Below, in pieces: positions 20,543-30,211 of a stretch of DNA of 43,853 nt; within the stretch, counting starts at the first letter, position 1, and each line of letters starts with the position of its first letter. Where the stretch lies: assembly GCA_012511975.1 (NCBI GenBank), contig JAAZEZ010000078.1:1-43853 (forward strand), read 5' to 3'. A program made the translations under genes and the position numbers. The notes below the pieces were generated by a model. That model saw only the letters and a list, made by a program, of their open reading frames with translations, was not told the DNA's origin and searched no databases. The stretch comes from Bacteroidales bacterium (GTDB lineage: Bacteria; Bacteroidota; Bacteroidia; Bacteroidales; UBA932).

Positions 20543-22042
20543 ATGGGAGTAATCATCAGACAGAGTCTTAAAGGAACTTTGGCAAACTATATTGGAGTTG
20601 CCATTGGTTTCTTTACTACTTTCTTTATTCTTGTTCGTTATCTTACGCCTGAAGAGATTGGCCTGACCAGAGTGATTCTGGATGCGGCGGTTCTACTTGC
20701 CGGTTTATCCCAATTGGGTACAAATTCATCCATAATGAGGTATTTCCCCTATTTCAAGGATGAAGAGAATAAAGATAATGGTTTCTTTTTCTGGACCCTG
20801 ATTATCCCTCTGGTCGGTTTTATTCTTTTTACCCTCCTATTCATTCTATTCAAGGCACCGGTATCTGAGTTTTTTTATGAAAAATCACCTTTGTTCGTTG
20901 ACTACTATTATTTGGTGATTCCTATAGCATTTTGGATGCTTTATAATACGGTATTTGAGTTCAATGCTAGTGTATTGTTAAAGATTGCAGTTCCACGCTT
21001 TATAAAGGAAGTTGGCTGCAGGATATTTTTGCTTGTCACATACCTGTTATATGGATTTGACGTTATCAGTTTTGATGGTGTAATCAAAGGTTTCTCCATA
21101 ATATACTTCTTATGTACATTATTGAATATTGGGTATCTGATATCATTGAAACGGGTCTCATTTAAGCCATATTTCAAATTTCCGACCCCTGCATTAAGAA
21201 AAGATTTTACATTCTATACGCTATTTTTGGTTACTGCTGCAGTTGTAGGTCTTATAACTCCGAGTATCAATACTTTTTTCGTATCGGCCAAGATGGGACT
21301 TGAGTCTACCGGAGTTTTTACAATTGCCTTATATATCGTTGCTATTATTGAGATGCCATATCGATCTCTCGGTGTAGTTTCACTCCCATCTATATCTCAT
21401 GCGATGAAAGATGGGGACTTGAAACTTACTAATCAGTTGTGTAAGAGCGTCTCTCTGCATCAGCTCATTATATCGGTTTTCATTTTTATGGTGATATGGA
21501 TGAATATCGATATTTTCTTTGAATTGCTTCCGAATGGGGATAGATACTCCGGTGGCAAAATGGTTATCGCTATACTGGGATTTTCCAGAATTCTGCACTC
21601 TTCGTTAAGTATTGCCATTTCTGCGCTGGGATTTTCAAAGCATTACTATTTCTCTCTCATCTATACCTTTATTTTGACTTTTGTGGCAATTGTTTTGAAC
21701 AACAAATTGATTCCTATCTATGGAATTAATGGAGCTGCGTGGGCCACCTTGATCTCCTATTTTGTGGCTTATCTGTTTCTTTTGCCATTTTTATATTTTA
21801 CAACAAAAGTTTCAGTTTTCTCAAAGAGACAGATAACAGTGGTTTTTATTTTCCTGATAATGTTCTTAATGGAATACTATTGGGACAGATTGTTTGAAAT
21901 GCCCTCTTCAATTGGGATGAAAATAGCCTTCTATTGCGTAAAAACAATAGTAATCTGTTCTTTGGGGATAGTTACTGTTTACTTTAGTAAAGTCTCGGCA
22001 GATATAAACAGGATTATAGAAAAGATTCTTAGAAGAAGGTAG
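20543..22042 (+). CDS. polysaccharide flippase (Wzx/MATE-like oligosaccharide translocase)
   Basis: MGVIIRQSLKGTLANYIGVAIGFFTTFFILVRYLTPEEIGLTR; ~14 hydrophobic segments. Confidence 0.82.
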   Translation: MGVIIRQSLKGTLANYIGVAIGFFTTFFILVRYLTPEEIGLTRVILDAAVLLAGLSQLGTNSSIMRYFPYFKDEENKDNGFFFWTLIIPLVGFILFTLLFILFKAPVSEFFYEKSPLFVDYYYLVIPIAFWMLYNTVFEFNASVLLKIAVPRFIKEVGCRIFLLVTYLLYGFDVISFDGVIKGFSIIYFLCTLLNIGYLISLKRVSFKPYFKFPTPALRKDFTFYTLFLVTAAVVGLITPSINTFFVSAKMGLESTGVFTIALYIVAIIEMPYRSLGVVSLPSISHAMKDGDLKLTNQLCKSVSLHQLIISVFIFMVIWMNIDIFFELLPNGDRYSGGKMVIAILGFSRILHSSLSIAISALGFSKHYYFSLIYTFILTFVAIVLNNKLIPIYGINGAAWATLISYFVAYLFLLPFLYFTTKVSVFSKRQITVVFIFLIMFLMEYYWDRLFEMPSSIGMKIAFYCVKTIVICSLGIVTVYFSKVSADINRIIEKILRRR

Positions 22043-22044
22043 GG

Positions 22045-23586
22045 TTATTCCTCCTCAAGGGGTAATATATACTTGTCTTTATATAGTTTGCCTAAAATAA
22101 GCCTCATTGCAGATACCGTAAAAAGAAATAGCTTTTTGGAACCCAGCAGTTTCTGGTAATTAACGCCGTGTGCTTTTAGTCCGCCAATTGAAATTGTGTA
22201 AGTAGTATAGGCAAAATATTGATACATTTGTTCCTCAAATGTGGCTCTCTTGAAATCCATAATGTAGTATCCGAATTTCCGGATAAATAGGTTCTCTTTT
22301 GGCTCAAGAGCAGATTTAATTAGCGGTACGATTTCCTCTTTCGTTTTTGGAATATGGCAAATATCCGCGTAATAGTATAGTGATGCTCCGAGAAGAATAA
22401 CAGGTTTTTGCCAATATGCAGCCTCGACTCCCATAGTAGAACCAAATACTATGACTTTTTCAGCCGCATCCATAAGTGCATAAGTGTCAATTTTATCGGT
22501 TGCAGGGATTACTGTTACATTGGGAAAGCGATCACTCAATTTATACAAGTCAGTATGGTACTTATATCCAATCTTAGAGAGATTTGGATGTACTCTGAGG
22601 TAAAAGTGATAATCCGTGTTTTCCTTAAAGTTGTCAAGAATAAAATTAATTCCCTCAATTTGAGACTCAAATAGGGCTAGTTTGTCGAAATCGCCGCCTA
22701 CTGCCGCAAATTCATCTTCTGATGAATTGAAAATAGCAATATTATGTTTTGAGTTGTCCCAATCTTTTGGAAGGAGGCCAAATTCCTGATGTGCAGTATA
22801 AACTTTATCTCCTGCAGGTTTTTTTTCTCGCCTTTTGATAAAAAATGAATCTGCAATTTCTCTTTTCTCATCTTCGTCAAGAGGGGAGTTATCCCACTTT
22901 TCAGTAATAACCTTATGCCTGTATTTGATGTTGTGAGGTAGATTGTTCTCAAAAACTACTTTAAATGATTTGTTGGGATTGTTACTGGGATGAACCTCCA
23001 GCACATCTATAGGAACATTTAAATTCTTGCAGGTATCAAAAAGAACCCTTGTTTCCAGCAATCTCCCATTGAATAGTAATACCTTATCGGGTTTTAATTC
23101 TGAAAGAATATTGATTGAGGCATTTGTCAGAGTGTGTCCCTGGTCAAGTAAATTATCAAAATAGAGCTTGCTTTCAGATGTTATTTTGGGATGTAGATTT
23201 CTGGTGCTGTCAATATAAAATGACATTGTCGCCAGACCGATATTGGCATCACGATAGGTAGTACTTCGTAGTTCTTTTGATGAAGTATAATTCCATTCAG
23301 TTTTTTTCTTTTTATCCTTTATATAATCAGCTAAACTTATCCTCTTTATTCTCTTATCCAGTACAGAAAGAGCTTTGGAATTCCAAAATTCGCAAGTTAT
23401 ACAAAGTCCTTTGTTGGCTTGCGGGTTACCCGAGCAACAATTCATAATATGTTTGCCAAACCTTTTGCCACAGGTCAAAAAATAGACTTCATGACCCTGA
23501 TTTGCCATTTTTTGCGCCTCATCGCTAAGGACTCCATAGGCAATTTTGTTGTATAATATGCAGGTCGAATAAAACAGAACTTTCAT
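22045..23586 (-). CDS. capsule polysaccharide biosynthesis/Kdo-transferase-like glycosyltransferase with N-terminal Cys motif
   Basis: C-terminal YLRVHPNLSKIGYKY...VIPATDKIDTYALMDAAEKVIVFGSTMGVEAAYWQKPVILLG; N-terminal CCSGNPQANKGLCITCEFW. Confidence 0.6.
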   Translation of the reverse strand: MKVLFYSTCILYNKIAYGVLSDEAQKMANQGHEVYFLTCGKRFGKHIMNCCSGNPQANKGLCITCEFWNSKALSVLDKRIKRISLADYIKDKKKKTEWNYTSSKELRSTTYRDANIGLATMSFYIDSTRNLHPKITSESKLYFDNLLDQGHTLTNASINILSELKPDKVLLFNGRLLETRVLFDTCKNLNVPIDVLEVHPSNNPNKSFKVVFENNLPHNIKYRHKVITEKWDNSPLDEDEKREIADSFFIKRREKKPAGDKVYTAHQEFGLLPKDWDNSKHNIAIFNSSEDEFAAVGGDFDKLALFESQIEGINFILDNFKENTDYHFYLRVHPNLSKIGYKYHTDLYKLSDRFPNVTVIPATDKIDTYALMDAAEKVIVFGSTMGVEAAYWQKPVILLGASLYYYADICHIPKTKEEIVPLIKSALEPKENLFIRKFGYYIMDFKRATFEEQMYQYFAYTTYTISIGGLKAHGVNYQKLLGSKKLFLFTVSAMRLILGKLYKDKYILPLEEE

Positions 23587-23607
23587 ATAACTTTATTCAT
23601 CAAAAAC

Positions 23608-24606
23608 TCAATCTATATCGAGTATCGTGCCTCCCCAAGAGTAACCCACACCAAATCCGGACAGCATAATTTTTCCTTTCAAATCGCCCGACTTGCGAGC
23701 TTCTGTCAAAGCTATCGGTATAGTGGATGAAACTGTATTTCCTACGCTCTCCATAAAGTAGAAGAAGCGGTTTTCATCAATTTTCATCTTCTTCCTGAGA
23801 AAATTGAGCATAAATTTATTGGCCTGATGAAAGACAAACAGGTTGATATCCTCTTTGCTTACATTATTTCTAGCGAGGAGATCCTCTACCATAACAGGAA
23901 CTATTTCCTGAGTAAAACTGAAAATTTCACTGCCATCCATATAGAGAAAATCATCGGAAACTGGATTTCCATTCTCATCGTAACTAATGTTGCCCGATAG
24001 CTCTGTTTGTCTGAAGGCTCCCGTTTTAGTTATAAGATTTTGGGCTCCGGAACCATCTGTTCCCAGTGAAAATTCTCCTATTTTTGCAAAACCCTCAGTA
24101 GAGATAAGTGTGGCGGCAGCTGCATCACCGAAAATTGTCCGATTGCCCTTGTCTTTTGTATGTATATGCTTAGTATATGTTTCTGATGTAAGAAGAAGCA
24201 CATTACGGGCGATTCCAGAAACAATGAGCCCCTTTGCGAGTGCAAGACCGTAGATGTATCCTGAGCAGCCAAGGTTGAAGTCTAAAGCACCTGCAGATGT
24301 GGGTAAGTTGAGTCTATCCTGAATAATACATGCTGTAGTAGGGAGAAAGTAGTCCGGTGATTGTGTGCAAAGCATCAGAAAATCAATATCGGCAGGACTT
24401 ATCTTGTTTTCTTCAAACAATTTATTAGCTGCCTTAAATGCCATATCTCCGGCTGTTTCGTTTGGAGCGGCAATATGGCGCTGGGAAATACCGATTTTGG
24501 AAGAGACTTTTTCAACACTCCACTCGGGGAATTCTTTTACCAGTTCTTCATTGGTCAAAACCTTTTCAGGTAGATAATAAGATAATGCTTTGATATATGT
24601 TTCCAT
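23608..24606 (-). CDS. 3-oxoacyl-ACP synthase III (KAS III, FabH-like)
   Basis: Cys/His/Asn triad motifs: DFNLGCSGYIYGLALA, LFVFHQANKFML, ESVGNTVSSTIPIAL; IFGDAAAATLI. Confidence 0.9.
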   Translation of the reverse strand: METYIKALSYYLPEKVLTNEELVKEFPEWSVEKVSSKIGISQRHIAAPNETAGDMAFKAANKLFEENKISPADIDFLMLCTQSPDYFLPTTACIIQDRLNLPTSAGALDFNLGCSGYIYGLALAKGLIVSGIARNVLLLTSETYTKHIHTKDKGNRTIFGDAAAATLISTEGFAKIGEFSLGTDGSGAQNLITKTGAFRQTELSGNISYDENGNPVSDDFLYMDGSEIFSFTQEIVPVMVEDLLARNNVSKEDINLFVFHQANKFMLNFLRKKMKIDENRFFYFMESVGNTVSSTIPIALTEARKSGDLKGKIMLSGFGVGYSWGGTILDID

Positions 24607-24608
24607 AA

Positions 24609-25367
24609 CTATATGCAGGTGTAACCTCCGTCAATTATTATATTTGATCCTGTCATCCAAGCTGTAGCATCAGAGAGTAGATAAACGGCAGTCCATGCGA
24701 TATCATCTGGTTTGCCATATCTCCCCAGAGGGTAATTCAACCTGTCTTTTTCAAGTTGCTCATAGGAAACCATTCCTTCCTTCATAATTGCAGTTTCGAC
24801 CATTCCAGAACTGATACAATTGACTCTTATTCCCCTTGGAGCCAACTCTAGAGCCAGGGATTTTGACATTGCCGCTATCGCTCCTTTTGATGCAGAGTAG
24901 GTTGCGATACCTATCGCTGATACCATTCCACCTGAAATTGACGAGATGAAAACTACTGATGCATTTTTATTTAACTGTTTGCGTTTTATGAAATTTTGAG
25001 TCAGAGTAGTGGGCGCAAAGAAATTTACTTCCATAACGGAATCTATAAAATTCCTGTTGTTGAAACGGAATGGCACATGACTTATGACACCTGCGCAATT
25101 TACAAGGCCATCAATGTTGCTCGCAAATTCTGTCAATGCCTCAATTTGGGAGTCATCTGTCAAGTCTGCTGTATACATTGCATTCTCGCTACCATCCATC
25201 ATCGAGATGGTTTCTGCCAGACGAACCTCATTTCTTGCAGTAATAAGTACCTGTGCGCCCATTCTGGAACATTCTATTGCAATGGCTCTGCCAATACCTG
25301 AAGAGGCCCCTGTGACCAGAATTCTTTTCCCATTTAATGAAAATGGATTATAGGATTCTTTGCTCAT
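24609..25367 (-). CDS. short-chain dehydrogenase/reductase, FabG-like
   Basis: ILVTGASSGIGRAIA, NCAG, SSISGG, YSASKGAI, C-terminal DGGYTCI. Confidence 0.88.
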   Translation of the reverse strand: MSKESYNPFSLNGKRILVTGASSGIGRAIAIECSRMGAQVLITARNEVRLAETISMMDGSENAMYTADLTDDSQIEALTEFASNIDGLVNCAGVISHVPFRFNNRNFIDSVMEVNFFAPTTLTQNFIKRKQLNKNASVVFISSISGGMVSAIGIATYSASKGAIAAMSKSLALELAPRGIRVNCISSGMVETAIMKEGMVSYEQLEKDRLNYPLGRYGKPDDIAWTAVYLLSDATAWMTGSNIIIDGGYTCI

Positions 25368-25385
25368 AACTCAATTAATAAAGCA

Positions 25386-25616
25386 TTATTTTTTGCTTTC
25401 AACAAGGTTGAAGAGATCCTTTATTGTGTTTGAATTGCGGATATCATCCCCTTTAATCTTGACACCATACTCTTCATCCACCATAGCTATTATTGTCAAA
25501 GCCAGAAATGAAGACCATTCGTCAAACTTTTTGAACTCAGTCTCGGCTTTAAATTCAGAAGAATCTGTTTCATCAAACTGAAGAGCGAAAAGCTCTATAA
25601 ATTTTTTAATATCCAT
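25386..25616 (-). CDS. acyl carrier protein-like
   Basis: 76 aa acidic; FDEWSSFLALTIIAMVDEEYGVKIKGDDIRNSNTIKDLFNLV; Ser in the phosphopantetheine-site position (WSSF in place of DSL). Confidence 0.8.
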   Translation of the reverse strand: MDIKKFIELFALQFDETDSSEFKAETEFKKFDEWSSFLALTIIAMVDEEYGVKIKGDDIRNSNTIKDLFNLVESKK

Positions 25617-25676
25617 AATCTAAGGTTGTTTATTTGGCTTTAATATTTACCCGTTTATTATTCAACTGCAAATTGT

Positions 25677-26318
25677 TCAGAATTTTAAGATTGTGGCAGG
25701 ATTTCCCATATAAGTATTTCCATCCTTGACTTTTGTCATCAGTACACTTGATGCTCCAAGACGAACTCGGTTGCCAATTTTTATTTGTTGTAGTACTACA
25801 CTGGAAACACCAAAAAAGTTGCGATTACCTATTGAAACGTTACCAGCTATTCTTACAGAAGGCATTAAAGAATTAAAATCTCCAACAGTCACATCATGGC
25901 CAATGTTAATCATACCATTAAAAATATTGAAGTCTCCAATACTTACATTGCATGAAAAGAGACAACCGGTGCAAATAATATTACCTTTTCCAAATGTGAT
26001 ATTGTCTTTATCAAGAAATACTGTATCTGGAGCAAATAGGTTTGGGAAAACGATGTTCTCGTTCTTGATCTCGTTTGCAACCTTAAAAACAGATTCTGGA
26101 TTACCTATTGCAATCACAATATTCAGTTCGCTCTTCCATTCATTTAATTCAGGGACATCCCCTAGTACTTTGCCGTATTTATTTGCTTCTCCTATCTTGC
26201 TATCACGATTGAAAAAGCCAATAAAATTCCAGGTAGGTTCCTTTTCATTAATGCGGTTTATCAGACAGGCTACCTCCTTTGAAAATCCGCCACCACCGTA
26301 AATTGCAATGTCCTTCAT
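25677..26318 (-). CDS. NeuD/PglD-family left-handed beta-helix acyltransferase (LegH candidate)
   Basis: IAIYGGGGFSKEVACLI N-terminus, hexapeptide repeats, catalytic INIGHDVTVGDFNS, C-terminal VKDGNTYMGNPATILK. Confidence 0.85.
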   Translation of the reverse strand: MKDIAIYGGGGFSKEVACLINRINEKEPTWNFIGFFNRDSKIGEANKYGKVLGDVPELNEWKSELNIVIAIGNPESVFKVANEIKNENIVFPNLFAPDTVFLDKDNITFGKGNIICTGCLFSCNVSIGDFNIFNGMINIGHDVTVGDFNSLMPSVRIAGNVSIGNRNFFGVSSVVLQQIKIGNRVRLGASSVLMTKVKDGNTYMGNPATILKF

Positions 26319-27367
26319 TATTTCTCTGTTATATGTCTTACCAGTTCGTTTGCTTTCTTATAGTCCTCGTTTTTTCCGATATCTATCCAATAACCGGTGA
26401 TAGGAAATCTAATAACTTTCAAGCCTCGTGATATCAAAAGTTCAATCAGATCGGTGGCATTGAAAAACTCGTTATCGGGAATCAGAGAGAGCATTTCTTT
26501 TTTTATCAGATAGAGTCCCGCATTTGCATAGTAATCGTAGGTCGGTTTTTCAGCAAGAGCTGTAATTAAATCCTCTTCAATCTCAAGAATGCCGTATGGA
26601 ATAGAGACGGAGTAGGGGATAGCTGCCACTGACATGTCTGCTTCGCTTTTCAAAAAGTCAAGGTAAAAATCTTCATAATTGACATTTGTGAATAAATCTG
26701 AATTCATCACCAAAATAGTGTCGTTATGGAATGTTTCCACAAATTTGACCGATCCGATTGTCCCCAGGTACCTGGGTTCTCTAACGGTATTGACTTTTAC
26801 GCCATTCTTTGGCTCAGAAAAATGCTCTTCCAACAGCTCTTTGAGATAATTTACAGTAACTGAAATATGCTTTATGCCATAGGAGAGCAAACGGTCAATA
26901 TTATGGTCAATGATAGCTTTATCTCCCACTTTAAGAAGTGGTTTGGGTGTGTTGTCTGTTAATGGTCTAAGACGTTCTCCTTTTCCTCCGGCCATAAGGA
27001 CTGCATCAATGGGGAGCATAGACTTGTATGCCCTCAAATCTATCAATTCAACAAGATGATGATTGTGATCGAGGATAGGCAGTAGAGTGATATTGGACGA
27101 TTCTTTCATTTCTTTGAAACTTAAAGCGTTTATCTCACTTTCAAATAAAAAGATAAACTCCTTTTTCATTATATCACAAATCTTAGAATCCAATGTGCAG
27201 CCGGCAACAATGGCCCTTCGAAGATCACCATCCGTAATGGATCCTATTAAACGCCGATTATTGTCCGTTACAAAAAGATTTAGTCTATACCCAGGGAGCT
27301 TGTTGAGGCGAACATAAGCCTCTTTAATTGTAGCAGTTTCAGGTATTAGATAATTGTCATTTGTCAT
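26318..27367 (-). CDS. CBS-domain nucleotidyltransferase (PtmE-like sugar-1-P guanylyltransferase candidate)
   Basis: N-terminal CBS pair (IGSITDGDLRRAIV), then DAVLMAGGKGERLRPLTDNTPKPLLKVGDKAIIDHNI. Confidence 0.82.
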   Translation of the reverse strand: MTNDNYLIPETATIKEAYVRLNKLPGYRLNLFVTDNNRRLIGSITDGDLRRAIVAGCTLDSKICDIMKKEFIFLFESEINALSFKEMKESSNITLLPILDHNHHLVELIDLRAYKSMLPIDAVLMAGGKGERLRPLTDNTPKPLLKVGDKAIIDHNIDRLLSYGIKHISVTVNYLKELLEEHFSEPKNGVKVNTVREPRYLGTIGSVKFVETFHNDTILVMNSDLFTNVNYEDFYLDFLKSEADMSVAAIPYSVSIPYGILEIEEDLITALAEKPTYDYYANAGLYLIKKEMLSLIPDNEFFNATDLIELLISRGLKVIRFPITGYWIDIGKNEDYKKANELVRHITEK

Positions 27368-28056
27368 AATTGTTTATGTTTCATTTTATTCATGATCGCT
27401 TCTGCGAGCATAAAGTCATATATATCATCTATATCAATGGATGATTCTTTTGTCATTACATATTTTACACGTCGTGTAAAACCTGACATTCCCTTTTCTT
27501 TAAGTGAATTTATGTTTATTACATATATTGCTCCATTATATTCATATAAAGTGGGAAAAGCACCAATTATAGAGCTCTTTCGAAGTGAAAGATCAAGGAA
27601 TCCATCATTATTTTCCTCGCAAAGTATTTTAGATACATTTGACTCTCTCACACTTACTACCATATCAATATCATCAGAGTATAGAGAGAGGGCTTCACGC
27701 ACCTCTTCTATTTTCCTCAAAGGTGACGTTGGCTGGAGAAGAAGTAATTTACTAAAGTGTTTGCCTTGTTTTTCGTAGAAATCTATAGCATGTATTAATA
27801 CGTCACTTGTTGTGGCAGTATCGGAAGAAAGCACATCAGGACGGACAAAAGGTACTTTTAAGCCATATTTTTCCACAACATCAATAATGTTGACGTCATC
27901 TGTTGAAACACATATATTTTCATCGTTTGTTATTGCCCTTGCAACATCAATAGAATAACCTATCAAGGGTTTACCACAAAGTTCCTTGATGTTTTTGCCG
28001 GAAAGTCTTTTGCTGCCACCACGAGCTGGAATAATGATAAGTATATCGTTTCTCAT
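27364..28056 (-). CDS. neuA: CMP-nonulosonate cytidylyltransferase (NeuA/LegF-like)
   Basis: MRNDILIIIPARGGSKRLSGKNIKELCGKPLIGYSI; LLQPTSPLR; ATG at 28056 overlaps the neuC stop. Confidence 0.9.
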   Translation of the reverse strand: MRNDILIIIPARGGSKRLSGKNIKELCGKPLIGYSIDVARAITNDENICVSTDDVNIIDVVEKYGLKVPFVRPDVLSSDTATTSDVLIHAIDFYEKQGKHFSKLLLLQPTSPLRKIEEVREALSLYSDDIDMVVSVRESNVSKILCEENNDGFLDLSLRKSSIIGAFPTLYEYNGAIYVININSLKEKGMSGFTRRVKYVMTKESSIDIDDIYDFMLAEAIMNKMKHKQL

Positions 28057-29210
28057 AAGTCGAAAAAAGTTTTTCTGCAAATGATATTCAAGTCAGCATT
28101 TTTCAGTTGCTTGAAAATTAATTGAGCTGAATTTGGTTTGAAATATGGATTTTCGTAAAGCTTAACGGCATCTTGAGTCTTGGGAGAAAGACATGTTCGA
28201 ATTCCTTTAACAATATCTTCGCTTTTAGTGCTGCAATTCATTACCGATTGTGAAGTCACTCTGCCTTTTTGGCGATTGCCTATATTCAGAGTCGGTATGC
28301 CGAAAGAAGGGACTTCGATAATTCCACTGGAAGAGTTGCCTACGACTGCCTTGACAAACTGCAGTACTGAAAGATAGCGTTTAAGCCCTATTGAGGTGAA
28401 GGCTTTTGAACTATTGGGATGCTTTTTAACATATTCTTCAATGGCCTGTACGATTGGTTGATATCCCGTGTCTGAATTTGGCATCGTAAAGATTACCCTC
28501 AGGTCAGGGTACAGTTCGAGAGCTGAAAGTAATTCATGGATATCATGTTTAGAATCGCCCCCCAGAGTTTCAGGATGGTAGGTAACAAGGATTGTTTTAT
28601 TATCAAATCGGAAATCTAGAGAACGCTCAAGTTCCTCTTTCTCCATCAATGGTATTTGCTTGATATTCTCTACTCCGATAGATCCGACATTAAAGACTCT
28701 TTCCGGATTCTCGCCAAGCTGTATGACGCGTTTGCGGTAATCTTCGCATGAAGTAAAATGCAATAAACTCATTTTTGTTATGCAGTGGCGGATTGCATCA
28801 TCGTAAGCTCCCTCAGTGACTTCCCCTCCATAAAGGTGGGCTATCGGAATCCTGGAAATCAATGCTGCTGTGGCAGCTGCAAGCATTTCATATCTGTCAC
28901 CTAGAATGACTATCAGATCAGGTTTGAGTTCAGAATATGCTAAGGCAAATCCTTCAATCCCCTTTGACATTGCCTTAAGTGTAGAAACAGGGGAGTCCTC
29001 CGCAACTTCATCAATAATCGGGACTTTTTTGTCAATTATAAATCCATCACTCTCTATTTCCCGATATGTATCACCAAACTTTGGCGAGAGATGCATGTTT
29101 GTAGCAATAATCTGCAAAAGCATGGTTGAGTCATCCTGCACAAGGCGCATGAGACGACTTAAAAGGCCATACTCGGCACGTGTTCCTGTTATAAAGCAGA
29201 TTTTCCTCAT
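28053..29210 (-). CDS. neuC: UDP/GDP-sugar 2-epimerase, hydrolysing (NeuC/LegG-like)
   Basis: ICFITGTRAEYGLLSRLM, LGDRYEMLAAATAALI, HLYGGEVTEGAYDDAIRH, VGNSSSGIIEVPSFG. Confidence 0.92.
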   Translation of the reverse strand: MRKICFITGTRAEYGLLSRLMRLVQDDSTMLLQIIATNMHLSPKFGDTYREIESDGFIIDKKVPIIDEVAEDSPVSTLKAMSKGIEGFALAYSELKPDLIVILGDRYEMLAAATAALISRIPIAHLYGGEVTEGAYDDAIRHCITKMSLLHFTSCEDYRKRVIQLGENPERVFNVGSIGVENIKQIPLMEKEELERSLDFRFDNKTILVTYHPETLGGDSKHDIHELLSALELYPDLRVIFTMPNSDTGYQPIVQAIEEYVKKHPNSSKAFTSIGLKRYLSVLQFVKAVVGNSSSGIIEVPSFGIPTLNIGNRQKGRVTSQSVMNCSTKSEDIVKGIRTCLSPKTQDAVKLYENPYFKPNSAQLIFKQLKNADLNIICRKTFFDL

Positions 29211-30211
29211 ATCTCAATCAATTGGTCTTCTAAAAAATCTTTTTTTGCTCTTTGTCCTATAACTTCATCCCATTTCATTGGAGAGATACCATTTCCAGGT
29301 CGCTTTACAGTAAGATTTTCTTCTGTAAACAGCTCGCCTGCTTTAATATCTTTTGCTGCGATGATACTCTTTCTGGCAATTAAAATGTTTTTTCGCTCAC
29401 TTGCAGTCACACTTTTCTTATCACTACCCAATGCCATCTCAATATTTCGGATCGCTTTAACCATTGCATTTAATTCGTGCGGTTCAAGTGATGCTATGTG
29501 ATCCGGTCCCGGCAATGTTTTGTCAAGTGTAAAGTGCTTTTCAATGATATCAGCGCCCATAGCTACTGCTGCAATCGGAACTTCTATTCCTTCGGTGTGG
29601 TCAGAATAACCTGTTTTTACGCAAAATCTTTCTTTGAGAGTCTCCATAGCGCGAAGGTTGACATCATGCATAGGAGTTGGGTACTCTGTATTACAGTGGA
29701 GAAGTGAAATGCTATCTAAAGGTAAACCGTTATCTGTCAAGACCCTCAATGCTTCTTCAATTTCTTTAAGCTCGCACATTCCGGTGGACATGATAACAGG
29801 AGTGCCAAGTTTAGCAATTTTGCGCAGATAGGGTAGATTAGTGATTTCTCCTGACGGAATTTTAAAATAATCCATCTCAAATTCACTCAGGAAATCTACA
29901 GATGGCAGGTCAAAAGGTGTTGAAAGGAATTTAACACCTGTCTCGTCACAATATCTTTTAAGTAGGGAAAAATCGTCAAATGTAAGTGATATCTTCTCAA
30001 TCATTTCAAGCTGACTTTGCTCACTGCCAATATTCTTTTTCTGATAATCAGCCATTACTGCAAATTTGGATGTCAGTAACCTTGGAATACCGGTCTGAAA
30101 CTTTACATAGTCAGCTCCGGCTTCTTTTGCAGCATCAACAAGTTGTTTTGCCATTTCAAGACTACCATTGTGATTCACCCCGGCTTCAGCTATAATGATA
30201 ACTTTGTTCAC
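29207..30211 (-). CDS. neuB: nonulosonic acid synthase (NeuB/LegI-like) with SAF domain
   Basis: IIAEAGVNHNGSLEMAKQLVDAAKEAGADYVKFQT, STPFDLPSVDFL, YSDHTEGIEVPIAAVAMGADIIEKHFTLDKTLPGPDHIASL. Confidence 0.93.
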   Translation of the reverse strand: MNKVIIIAEAGVNHNGSLEMAKQLVDAAKEAGADYVKFQTGIPRLLTSKFAVMADYQKKNIGSEQSQLEMIEKISLTFDDFSLLKRYCDETGVKFLSTPFDLPSVDFLSEFEMDYFKIPSGEITNLPYLRKIAKLGTPVIMSTGMCELKEIEEALRVLTDNGLPLDSISLLHCNTEYPTPMHDVNLRAMETLKERFCVKTGYSDHTEGIEVPIAAVAMGADIIEKHFTLDKTLPGPDHIASLEPHELNAMVKAIRNIEMALGSDKKSVTASERKNILIARKSIIAAKDIKAGELFTEENLTVKRPGNGISPMKWDEVIGQRAKKDFLEDQLIEI

